A stretch of DNA of 18,819 nt from an uncultured Clostridia bacterium (GTDB lineage: Bacteria; Bacillota_A; Clostridia; Oscillospirales; Acutalibacteraceae): contig CALAEU010000173.1 in NCBI GenBank assembly GCA_937891215.1, positions 1-18,819 of the forward strand, written 5' to 3'. Below, in pieces: positions 7,677 to 14,107 of the stretch. The notes below the pieces were generated by a model, which was not told the DNA's origin, searched no databases, and worked only from the letters and a program-made list of their open reading frames with translations. How positions within the stretch are numbered: the stretch's first letter is position 1; each line of letters begins with the position of its first letter. Position numbers and translations under genes: made by a program.

Positions 7677-9182
7677 TCAGTGGCTGAAACCACCGTTTAA
7701 TTGTCTTTCTGCCATTTCTTCAATTTCTTCAGGTGTTGCATTTTTCATGAATTCTGCAAGTTCTGCTCTTTGTACCTGAAGGTCAGCGTACATTCTTTCA
7801 CGTTTTTCACCCGAAAGTGTATAGAATAATTTTGGAACAATTCCAAGACAAGAAGAAATAATCGGGATACCTGTACCAAGTGCAAAAATCCACCACTTTG
7901 TTTTGTCGGTTTGTGTACCGATTTCCTGCCCCTGAATGTAACCGATTTTATTCATTACAATGTTGTTTACGCTACCCATAACAGCTCTTTGAAGTTTTGT
8001 AATAAGACTTTTAGAAACGCCTATCATAGCTTCAGAACGATAACCATTTTTCCATTCACAGTAGTCAAGTGCTTCGTTCTGAATTTCAGCAGGTATAACA
8101 CGTCTTAATCCGTAAACGCACATTTCAAAAATTTCTTCAATCGCCATTACAGGCAATATAATACCTTTTTTCTTGAAATTTTTGTTTATAGAACCTATAC
8201 CGAAGACGGTGAGCCATAACATATCTGTCCATGCATCTTCTAAAATCCAGAGTGTTTTTGTTGCGAATCGTCTTCTTAATGGTTCAACGAAACTATAACT
8301 TATAAATTTAACAGGGAAAGCAGGAATACCAACAATTGTTTTCCATGTTATAGAACCGATAACGTCTATATAGAAATTTGTTCTGCTCAAGCCTACACTG
8401 AAACCGGATAAGAAGTCAGAAAGCACATAAATAAGCATTGGTTTATTAGTTACGACAGCTTTAAGACAATGTTTTACAGAAGGTTGTTTAATTGATTGAG
8501 AAACACGTTCTCGTGAAGTGGTTGCAAAGAAAAGTGTGAACGATGCTGAGAGTACCGCACAAGCAATACCAAAACCAGAAAACAGATTTTGCAAAGGCAG
8601 ATTTATTTTTTTATTTGCTATAAGGTCAAATAAAATACCGAAAACCTGCTTTGGTAAATCTTCAACCAGGTGTGAAGTAACGTTTGCAAGAGCAATTAAC
8701 CTGGAACGCTCTAAAGGTTCAGGTGTTATTGTAGCAAGAAAGCCTGTTTTTGCTATTGAAGTAAAAGTTTCTGCGGTTTCTGTAACTATGCTCATAGCAA
8801 AATAGAAAAGCCACTTAGGAAGGTGTGTTGCTGCGGTATTAGGGAACATAAAAGGAATTAACCACATACAAAGACCAATAAGTGTAAGAGGTATTTCACC
8901 AAAGAGAACATAAGGTTTGAATTTACCGAATCGTGTTCTTGTTCTGTCAACTGTAACACCTATAAAAGTATCGTTTATAGTGTCCCAGATAGTTGCAATA
9001 ACATTCTGAATTGCGAGGTAAGCAAAGTCGATTTTTACAACATCGTAAATAAATCGCTCTTTGAAATCGTTGATATTAAGACTTGCACCTATATCGTTTA
9101 ATATATAAGCGAAGGTCTCGCGCCTTCCGACATATCGCATAGGTTTGTTTGCATTATAAGTTGCAAGATGTTCTGAACTCAT
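7677..9182 (-). CDS. MFS/GPH-family (MelB-like) transporter
   Basis: A 501-residue polytopic membrane protein with about 12 hydrophobic segments. Residues 66-90 carry a GPH-family signature (WDTINDTF-GVTVDRTRTRFGKFKPY), corresponding to the cytoplasmic loop between helices 2 and 3 of melibiose-permease relatives. A later 'NEALDYCEWKNGYRSEA' segment fits the central part of the same family. Members are cation-coupled symporters of sugars and related solutes; the substrate cannot be read here. The ATG at 9182 follows AAAGGAG (complement of 9190-9196), which overlaps the stop of the PHP gene, so translation is probably coupled. The C-terminal 40 residues are charged and cytoplasmic (RAELAEFMKNATPEEIEEMAER). 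It is the last gene of the leftward operon, an unusual partner for a hydrogenase sensor; family confident, role unknown. Confidence 0.85.
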   Translation of the reverse strand: MSSEHLATYNANKPMRYVGRRETFAYILNDIGASLNINDFKERFIYDVVKIDFAYLAIQNVIATIWDTINDTFIGVTVDRTRTRFGKFKPYVLFGEIPLTLIGLCMWLIPFMFPNTAATHLPKWLFYFAMSIVTETAETFTSIAKTGFLATITPEPLERSRLIALANVTSHLVEDLPKQVFGILFDLIANKKINLPLQNLFSGFGIACAVLSASFTLFFATTSRERVSQSIKQPSVKHCLKAVVTNKPMLIYVLSDFLSGFSVGLSRTNFYIDVIGSITWKTIVGIPAFPVKFISYSFVEPLRRRFATKTLWILEDAWTDMLWLTVFGIGSINKNFKKKGIILPVMAIEEIFEMCVYGLRRVIPAEIQNEALDYCEWKNGYRSEAMIGVSKSLITKLQRAVMGSVNNIVMNKIGYIQGQEIGTQTDKTKWWIFALGTGIPIISSCLGIVPKLFYTLSGEKRERMYADLQVQRAELAEFMKNATPEEIEEMAERQLNGGFSH

Positions 9183-9195
9183 AAGTTAACTCCTT

Positions 9196-9912
9196 TTAAC
9201 AAGGGGATTTGAAAAAATTAAAAATTGCTTCTATAGAGTTTTCTTCTGCTTCTATAAAATTCTCTTTAAGTCTTAAATGCTCTAAATAATGGGCATCTGA
9301 ACTTGAAAGAATTTCTAAATTGTTTAAGTAAGGGTGTTGTGATTTTAAGTCTTCGAGAGCGTCAATGTCGAAAACTTCTGCAAATTTAAAACCGAAAGAA
9401 TCATCTATTATGCCTAAGTTGGATATAATACTATAAGAATTTCTGTCAATATGTGCAGGGAAGCAGATACCACCATAACTTTCAACAACCGTTACTGCAT
9501 CATTAGTACTTACTGTTGATGCGGTTATAAGTAATGTATGCTCAAAACCTAACACATTATCATTTTTGTCAAAGACAAGTTGCTCACCAAAAACAGTTGG
9601 TTTATTTCTTATAGGTGGCAGGGTAGAGCGTATGTAACTACCAAATTTTTCTGCACTTTTTAAATCTGGAAAAAGACAAACTAAATGAACTTCTTCAGAA
9701 GTGCAGAGTTCCATTCCAGGAATTACAGTAAGACCTATTTCTCTACCTGTTTCCATAACAGCTTTGCAATTCAAAGTCGAGTTGTGGTCAGTTAAAGCAA
9801 TAACATCCAAATCGTAAAGCTTTGCCATATTTACGATGTTGTTGGGTGTCATTTCATTGTCACCGCAAGGGCTGAGTCCAGAGTGAATGTGAAAATCGTA
9901 GTAAAGTTTCAT
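9196..9912 (-). CDS. PHP-domain metal-dependent phosphoesterase
   Basis: 238 residues covering a whole PHP domain. Putative metal ligands are visible: H8-x-H10 in FHIHSGLSPCG, H43 in LTDHNS, E68 in GMELCTSEEVH with H76, H154 in PAHIDR, and D206-x-H208 near the C-terminus (SSSDAH). This is the arrangement of stand-alone PHP phosphoesterases that hydrolyse phosphate mono- or diesters of nucleotides or sugars; the substrate is unknown. Its ATG shares one base with the stop codon of the preceding DRTGG gene (TAATG). Its own stop overlaps the ribosome binding site of the transporter. PHP proteins are recurrent neighbours of DRTGG and hydrogenase-like sensor genes in Clostridia. Inference: it makes or destroys a small phosphorylated signal in this module. 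Confidence 0.85.
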   Translation of the reverse strand: MKLYYDFHIHSGLSPCGDNEMTPNNIVNMAKLYDLDVIALTDHNSTLNCKAVMETGREIGLTVIPGMELCTSEEVHLVCLFPDLKSAEKFGSYIRSTLPPIRNKPTVFGEQLVFDKNDNVLGFEHTLLITASTVSTNDAVTVVESYGGICFPAHIDRNSYSIISNLGIIDDSFGFKFAEVFDIDALEDLKSQHPYLNNLEILSSSDAHYLEHLRLKENFIEAEENSIEAIFNFFKSPC

Positions 9913-10241
9913 TATAATTTTGAAAACTCCGCAGCAATTTCATAAGATGTTTTTTCGGTTGTAAGAATAATAACACCGTTTTCAGTTGCCTTTTCTTTTG
10001 CGTTATCATCAAGTGGTGCATTTTCAGTAAGAACAATACAAGAGACATCAGTTAAAACCGCAACGCCAATTGAGTTTACATTACCCATAACTGTAAGCCA
10101 AATATTATCTTCTTTTGCTCTTGACATAACCCAACTTAAAAGGTCCCCGCAGTAGCAACCATTTGTTTCTCTATTTTCTGCTTCTTGTTCGTTACATAAA
10201 TATTTTAAATTGAGTTTTTCGCTGAAATCTTTAACTGTCAT
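9912..10241 (-). CDS. DRTGG-domain protein (second copy)
   Basis: 109 residues. The ATG at 10241 was chosen because it lies 13 bases after the hydrogenase stop and follows a GGTGAT site; a longer frame back to 10331 would overlap the hydrogenase by 77 bases and has no need to be used. The body has the DRTGG-like pattern: GCYCGDLLSWVMSRA, an IWLTVMGNVNSIGVAVLTDVSCIVL core and a final 'NGVIILTTEKTSYEIAAEF'. DRTGG domains occur in phosphotransacetylase-linked proteins and in CBS-DRTGG nucleotide-binding proteins. Stand-alone versions recur beside iron-only hydrogenase genes. A ligand-binding or adaptor role is inference. It ends in a one-base overlap with the PHP gene. Confidence 0.75.
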   Translation of the reverse strand: MTVKDFSEKLNLKYLCNEQEAENRETNGCYCGDLLSWVMSRAKEDNIWLTVMGNVNSIGVAVLTDVSCIVLTENAPLDDNAKEKATENGVIILTTEKTSYEIAAEFSKL

Positions 10242-10254
10242 AAAATCACCAAAT

Positions 10255-11580
10255 TTAATTATTGTTTTGCGTTTCTCTGAATGGTGCAGGAATAAGACTT
10301 TCAAATTCATCGCTGTTCTGCATCTGAGCAAGATTTTGTTTCATTCTGAAAACGCAGTCATCTTCGTTAGCAAAACCACGCACAATATCTTCTGCTAAAG
10401 CTCTGCAAGTTGGCGCACCGCAAGTACCACAATCAAGACCAGGGAACACCTCTAAAAGTTCGTTCATTCGTTTCATTCTCATCATAGCTTCTGAGACATT
10501 GTCTGCAAGTTTCATAACATCATCACAAGGTTCTATGTCACTTTCTTTTAAGAAATGTGAAGGAATACCGTCTGTACTTACTGTGTTACAGGAAACAGGC
10601 GCGTATTTTCTCATTTTCATAAGTCTTGATTTTGCTATGAATGGATTTTCAGATGTAAGGCAACCGCCTACGCAACCGCCCTGACAAGCGTTAAGTTCAA
10701 TGAAGTCAATAGAATCAAGAGTTCCGTTTTCAACTTCTTCGAGTATTTTTATACAGTTTTCTATTCCGTCTGCCGCAAGTGAATTTTCATTGAGAATACC
10801 TGAAGTTTCGCCACCACTTGTAGCCCAACTCATACCTATTTTGCCTGATGTCTGTTCTGCGGACGGAACATTGTATTTGTCACTCTTTTCCATAATCTTC
10901 AAAAGGACAGGATAAATGTCATTTATGCCAACTGCACCATCAACATTTGATTTTCCCATACCTAAAGGGTTTTTAAAAGAAGTGATTTTTGCAGGACAAG
11001 GAGAAATAAAGAATACACCAATCTCCTGTGGACGTAAACCAGTTTCTTTAACTGCTTTTTCTCTTGCAATTCTCGCCGCTTCTTCAACAGGTGGGTTTAC
11101 AGGAAGAAGATTGTCGAGTAAGTCAGGAAAACATACCCTTATAAGTCTCACTATTGCAGGACATGCTGATGAAATAACAGGTTTTTTAAGAGCTCCTTCT
11201 TTCATAAGCCGTCTTGTAACTTCTGAAACTAATTCTGCTGCCGCCGCAACTTCAAAAACTGTGTCAAATCCAAGAAGCGGTAACGCCCTTAAAATAGGTG
11301 TAGCATCTTCTAAATTATTGAACTGCGCATAAAGAGCAGGAGCGGGGAGTGCTATTCTGTATTTATAATCTACTATTTGTGATAACGAGTCACGACTTGC
11401 ATATTTTGCATGATGTGGGCATACTCTTATACATTCGCCACAATCTATACAGCGTTCTTTTATGATGTGGGCTTTACCTGCACGAACACGAATTGCTTGT
11501 GTAGGACAACGCTTAATGCAGTTTGTACAGCCTTTACATTTATCTTTATCAAGTCGCACTGAATGGAAATATGCGTCCAT
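10255..11580 (-). CDS. Putative sensory [FeFe]-hydrogenase (HydS-like, group C/D type)
   Basis: 441 residues. The N-terminus carries two [4Fe-4S] motifs (C15/18/21/25 and C44/47/50/54). The H-cluster domain follows, with all four cysteine ligands in place: C140 (SSACP), C195 (SPCPAK), C299 and C303 (ACQGGC). K198, equivalent to the conserved lysine near the diiron site, is kept. The first motif is ACP where catalytic enzymes have CCP, so the proton-relay cysteine is an alanine; the second has Ser where catalytic enzymes have Met. The C-terminus adds another Fe-S domain (C384, C387, C392, C409; CGTCGAPTC...C). This architecture and the DRTGG/ATPase/PHP neighbours fit the non-catalytic or slow, H2/redox-sensing hydrogenases rather than HydA. 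The ATG at 11580 follows GGAAGG at six bases. Maturases HydEFG are not in the window. Confidence 0.85.
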   Translation of the reverse strand: MDAYFHSVRLDKDKCKGCTNCIKRCPTQAIRVRAGKAHIIKERCIDCGECIRVCPHHAKYASRDSLSQIVDYKYRIALPAPALYAQFNNLEDATPILRALPLLGFDTVFEVAAAAELVSEVTRRLMKEGALKKPVISSACPAIVRLIRVCFPDLLDNLLPVNPPVEEAARIAREKAVKETGLRPQEIGVFFISPCPAKITSFKNPLGMGKSNVDGAVGINDIYPVLLKIMEKSDKYNVPSAEQTSGKIGMSWATSGGETSGILNENSLAADGIENCIKILEEVENGTLDSIDFIELNACQGGCVGGCLTSENPFIAKSRLMKMRKYAPVSCNTVSTDGIPSHFLKESDIEPCDDVMKLADNVSEAMMRMKRMNELLEVFPGLDCGTCGAPTCRALAEDIVRGFANEDDCVFRMKQNLAQMQNSDEFESLIPAPFRETQNNN

Positions 11581-11600
11581 AATAAACCTTCCGAATTTAA

Positions 11601-12023
11601 TTATTTTATATAAACTTTCAAGTGAATTGTAGTACCTACACCAACTTCGGTGTCAATAACCATTTCATCGGTGTACTTTTTGATGTTTGGTAAACCCATA
11701 CCAGCACCAAAACCTAACTGTCGCACATTTTCAGGTGCGGTTGAAAAACCTTCTTTCATAGCGAGTGAAACATCAGGAATACCTGGTCCTTCGTCTATTA
11801 AATCTAGTGAAATACACTCCGGTGTAATTTCAACATCAATAACACCGCCACCTGCGTGGATAACCATATTTATTTCGCCTTCGTAAACGGCAATTGCGAC
11901 ATTTCTTACAATATCGTTAGGAAAGCCTAAACCTTTTAATTCGCGTTTAATTTTACCTGATGCTTCACCAGCACAAGTGAAATCGTTGCCACTGACATCA
12001 TAGTGCAGTTTTATTGCTTCCAT
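11601..12023 (-). CDS. RsbW/SpoIIAB-like GHKL ATPase (anti-sigma-factor-type)
   Basis: 140 residues, the length of anti-sigma kinases such as RsbW. The GHKL boxes are visible: N-box AVYEGEINMVIHAGGG (46-60, Glu and Asn present), G1 box DEGPGIPD (77-84) and G2 box GFGAGMGLPNIKKYTD (104-119). Family members bind ATP and phosphorylate a serine or threonine of an antagonist, or hold a sigma factor. No STAS antagonist or sigma factor lies in this window, so its partner may be the DRTGG protein or an unlinked protein (inference). The ATG directly abuts the stop of the upstream DRTGG gene. A strong AAAGGAGG site sits rather far back, about 13 bases. The hydrogenase starts 20 bases after its stop, supporting one transcript. 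Confidence 0.85.
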   Translation of the reverse strand: MEAIKLHYDVSGNDFTCAGEASGKIKRELKGLGFPNDIVRNVAIAVYEGEINMVIHAGGGVIDVEITPECISLDLIDEGPGIPDVSLAMKEGFSTAPENVRQLGFGAGMGLPNIKKYTDEMVIDTEVGVGTTIHLKVYIK

Positions 12024-12374
12024 TTAGATTCCGCTGCCTCCTTTAAGACCATGCTTATAAAGAAGACCGCAAGCGGTAAACATTTCTAAGTCACTTCTTA
12101 AAAGGACAATATCTCTTTCTGTTGCGAGGTCAATCATATCCATACTTGGTTTTTTGCCACGCACGAAAACGATGCATTTCATATCCATCATCTCGGCGGT
12201 TCTTATAACCTGTGGGTTTACAAGACCTGAAAGAAGAACAGCCTGTTCTTTTACAAAAGCTAAAACATCGCTCATCATATCACTGCCGCAAGCGGTGAAC
12301 ACTTCGCTTTCTAATAAATCTGCACCGCAGATAAGTTCGGCGTTAAGTATAGTCTGAATTTCAGAAATCTTCAT
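12024..12374 (-). CDS. DRTGG-domain protein (first gene of sensor operon)
   Basis: 116 residues starting at ATG 12374, seven bases after GGAGAG (complement of 12382-12387). An upstream TTG at 12389 falls inside the ribosome binding site and is rejected. The protein begins MKISEIQTILNAEL and shows the DRTGG-type alternation (ACGSDMMSDVLAFVKEQAVLLSGL, then CIVFVRGKKPS, then DIVLLRSDLEMFTACGLLYKHGL), but the literal DRTGG motif is not preserved. It pairs with the RsbW-like gene, sharing a stop/start junction with no gap. It may serve as the ligand-sensing or antagonist partner of that ATPase (inference). The second DRTGG-like protein of the operon (9912-10241) has only general similarity to it. 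Confidence 0.75.
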   Translation of the reverse strand: MKISEIQTILNAELICGADLLESEVFTACGSDMMSDVLAFVKEQAVLLSGLVNPQVIRTAEMMDMKCIVFVRGKKPSMDMIDLATERDIVLLRSDLEMFTACGLLYKHGLKGGSGI

Positions 12375-12411
12375 ATAAAAGCTCTCCAATATAAATTTTA
12401 TAATTATATAT

Positions 12412-12420
12412 ATTCTAACA
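12412..12420 (-). promoter_or_regulatory. Possible extended -10 promoter of the sensor operon
   Basis: On the minus strand the sequence TGTTAGAAT forms an extended -10 (TG-n-TAGAAT) about 38 bases upstream of the first ATG. A -35-like TTTACA (complement of 12442-12447) exists but its spacing is too long for this -10, so the assignment is tentative. Confidence 0.35.
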
Positions 12421-12576
12421 TATAATAATGTGTTTTTCTATTGTAAAAAGTTTCTAAATTTATACCTGAAAGATATATATATCGTTTAAAGATACAAAAT
12501 TTTTTTGCTAATTTTTATGCAAAACAGAAAAATGTTAAAAAAATGTCAATTTGGCGAAAAAAGTCGTTTTTTTCTA

Positions 12577-12605
12577 TGGACTTTTGAGGTTGGAATTGTT
12601 ATAAT
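12577..12605 (+). promoter_or_regulatory. Extended -10 promoter of the bifurcating-complex operon
   Basis: A perfect TATAAT (12600-12605) is preceded by TG at 12597-12598, making an extended -10. TGGACT at 12577-12582 is a 17-base-spaced -35 with four of six consensus bases. Upstream is an A/T-tract region (12531-12573) that could act as an UP element. The rest of the 12375-12670 intergenic stretch is AT-rich, with a 12-bp alternating palindrome GATATATATATC at 12472-12483 and no visible small gene. Confidence 0.65.
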
Positions 12606-12619
12606 TATAGAGTATGTAT

Positions 12620-12634
12620 GTGGTAAAATACCAC
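12620..12634. promoter_or_regulatory. Palindrome just downstream of the +1 (candidate operator)
   Basis: GTGGTA-AAA-TACCAC is a perfect 6-bp-arm inverted repeat located about 8-22 bases after the predicted transcription start of the rightward operon. This is a classic repressor position; it does not match the Rex-type TTGTTAA...TTAACAA site. It could equally be a small 5' leader hairpin. Confidence 0.4.
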
Positions 12635-12670
12635 TTAATATAGTTTCAATTTTGAAATGGAGGAGTTTTA

Positions 12671-13168
12671 ATGCTCAAGAAAATCAGTAGTATTCCATTC
12701 AAGGGTACACCTGAGCAAAAAGCAAAACTTGACGCAGTAATTGCAGAATGCAAAGATGACAAAAGTCAGCTTATGCACGTAATGCAGGAAGCTCAAGGCA
12801 TTTATGGTTATTTGCCAAGAGAAGTTCAGGTTATGATTGCTGAAGGTATGGACGTACCACTTGAAAAAGTTTACGGTGTTGCAACATTCTACGCACAGTT
12901 CTCACTTTCACCAAAAGGTGAATATGACATTTCAGTTTGTCTTGGTACAGCTTGTTATGTTAAAGGTTCACAACAGATTTTAGATAAAATCAGTGAAGTT
13001 CTTGGAATCGGTGCAGGTGAATGTACAGATGACGGTAAATTCTCACTTGAAGCTTGTCGTTGCATCGGTGCTTGCGGTCTTGCACCTGTTTTCACAATCA
13101 ATGGCGAAGTTTATGGTAAGGTTACTGCAGATGATATACCAGGTATCCTTGCAAAATATATGAACTGA
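12671..13168 (+). CDS. nuoE: NuoE-like [2Fe-2S] subunit of a flavin-based bifurcating complex
   Basis: 165 residues, typical for 24-kDa NuoE/HydC/HndA subunits. An N-terminal helical bundle (LMHVMQEAQGIYGYLPREVQ, VYGVATFYAQF) leads into a thioredoxin-like [2Fe-2S] domain with ligands C90, C95, C131 and C135 (CLGTAC and CIGAC). In the complex this cluster relays electrons near the NuoF-type flavin. ATG 12671 follows GGAGGAG (12659-12665). Lysine codons are 11 AAA to 3 AAG, in contrast to the later part of this operon. It belongs to bifurcating hydrogenases (HydABC), Stn transhydrogenases or NADP-reducing hydrogenases; the last gene of the operon favours the transhydrogenase type. It is not Complex I, as no membrane Nuo subunits are present. 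Confidence 0.9.
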   Translation: MLKKISSIPFKGTPEQKAKLDAVIAECKDDKSQLMHVMQEAQGIYGYLPREVQVMIAEGMDVPLEKVYGVATFYAQFSLSPKGEYDISVCLGTACYVKGSQQILDKISEVLGIGAGECTDDGKFSLEACRCIGACGLAPVFTINGEVYGKVTADDIPGILAKYMN

Positions 13169-13713
13169 TGAGAGAACTCTCGCTTAATATTCTTGATATT
13201 GCTCAGAATTCAATAGTCGCGGGTGCTACGCTTACAGAAATTGTTGTAAATGAAAATACAAAAGAGAAAACACTTTTAATCGGAATTTATGACAATGGAT
13301 GCGGAATGACAGAAGAACAGGTGAAAAATGTTATTGACCCGTTTTTCACAACCAGAACTACCCGTAAGGTTGGTATGGGAATTCCGCTTTTTAAAATGGC
13401 GGCTGAACAGACTGGCGGCAGTTTTAAAATTGATTCCAAAAAAGGTGTTGGCACAAAAATTGAAGCACTGTTTAAAACAGACAGCATTGATTTTACACCG
13501 CTTGGTGATATAGCATCGACTATTGTGACAATAGTTTCAATGAATAACGATAAAGAATTTTTATATAAACGCGTGTTGGATGACAATGAATTTGTTTTTT
13601 CAACTGTCGAAATCAAAAAAATTCTTGACGGTGTTCCTCTTTCGGAACCATCGGTTATGAGTTGGATTGAGCAATATTTAAATGAACAATATAACGAATT
13701 ATTGAAAGGATGA
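13168..13713 (+). CDS. GHKL ATPase (histidine-kinase-like ATPase domain only)
   Basis: 181 residues with a HATPase_c fold at the N-terminus: N-box ILDIAQNSIVAGA (8-20), G1 box DNGCGM (42-47), an F-box-like DPFFTTRTTRKVG and G2 box VGMGIPL (68-74). There is no phospho-acceptor histidine domain and no transmembrane segment. The C-terminal 80 residues match no domain I recognise. The ATG overlaps the NuoE stop by one base (TGATG) and there is no separate ribosome binding site, so translation is coupled. A gene of this type sits between nuoE-like and ferredoxin-like genes in many clostridial hydrogenase clusters. Its function is unknown; an ATP-dependent regulatory or assembly role is inference. 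Confidence 0.85.
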   Translation: MRELSLNILDIAQNSIVAGATLTEIVVNENTKEKTLLIGIYDNGCGMTEEQVKNVIDPFFTTRTTRKVGMGIPLFKMAAEQTGGSFKIDSKKGVGTKIEALFKTDSIDFTPLGDIASTIVTIVSMNNDKEFLYKRVLDDNEFVFSTVEIKKILDGVPLSEPSVMSWIEQYLNEQYNELLKG

Positions 13714-13718
13714 CTTTT

Positions 13719-14093
13719 ATGAAATCTCTTGAAGAGTTACTTGCTATAAAAGAAAAAGCACAGGCACAACTCGCTGCTCGTGATTCTGATGGTAACGATG
13801 GTATCAGAGTTGTTGTTGGTATGGCTACTTGCGGTATTGCTGCAGGTGCACGTCCTGTTTTAAAAGCACTCGTTGATGAAGTTGCAAAAAGAAATGTTCA
13901 ACACGTTTCTGTTACACAGACAGGTTGTATTGGTATGTGCCAGTATGAACCAATCGTTGAAGTTTTTGAACCAGGTAAAGAAAAAGTTACTTATGTTCAG
14001 ATGACTGCTGAAAAAGCACAGAAAGTTGTAGCAGAACATCTTGTAAATGGTAAGCCTGTTATTGAATACACAGTAGGCGCTGTGACTAAATAA
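13719..14093 (+). CDS. Thioredoxin-fold [2Fe-2S] ferredoxin-like protein
   Basis: 124 residues from ATG 13719, eight bases after GAAAGGA. The ATG three codons earlier (13710) lies on that ribosome binding site and overlaps the previous stop. After an N-terminal helix (MKSLEELLAIKEKAQ) comes a thioredoxin-like ferredoxin domain with VGMATCGIAAGARPV and TQTGCIGMCQYEP. Only three cysteines are present in the whole protein, where the canonical fold uses four ligands; stand-alone clostridial relatives appear to share this from memory, so cluster ligation is uncertain. In this gene order it probably acts as an accessory electron carrier or assembly partner of the NuoE/NuoF-like pair. Confidence 0.85.
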   Translation: MKSLEELLAIKEKAQAQLAARDSDGNDGIRVVVGMATCGIAAGARPVLKALVDEVAKRNVQHVSVTQTGCIGMCQYEPIVEVFEPGKEKVTYVQMTAEKAQKVVAEHLVNGKPVIEYTVGAVTK

Positions 14094-14107
14094 GGAGGAA
14101 GAAAGAT

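Noticed and set aside
10242..10331. Longer start for the second DRTGG protein
   Set aside because: It would overlap the hydrogenase C-terminus; ATG 10241 just after the hydrogenase stop fits family alignment and spacing.
12472..12483. GATATATATATC palindrome as an operator
   Set aside because: Simple alternating AT sequence in an AT-rich intergenic region; expected by chance and not placed at either promoter.
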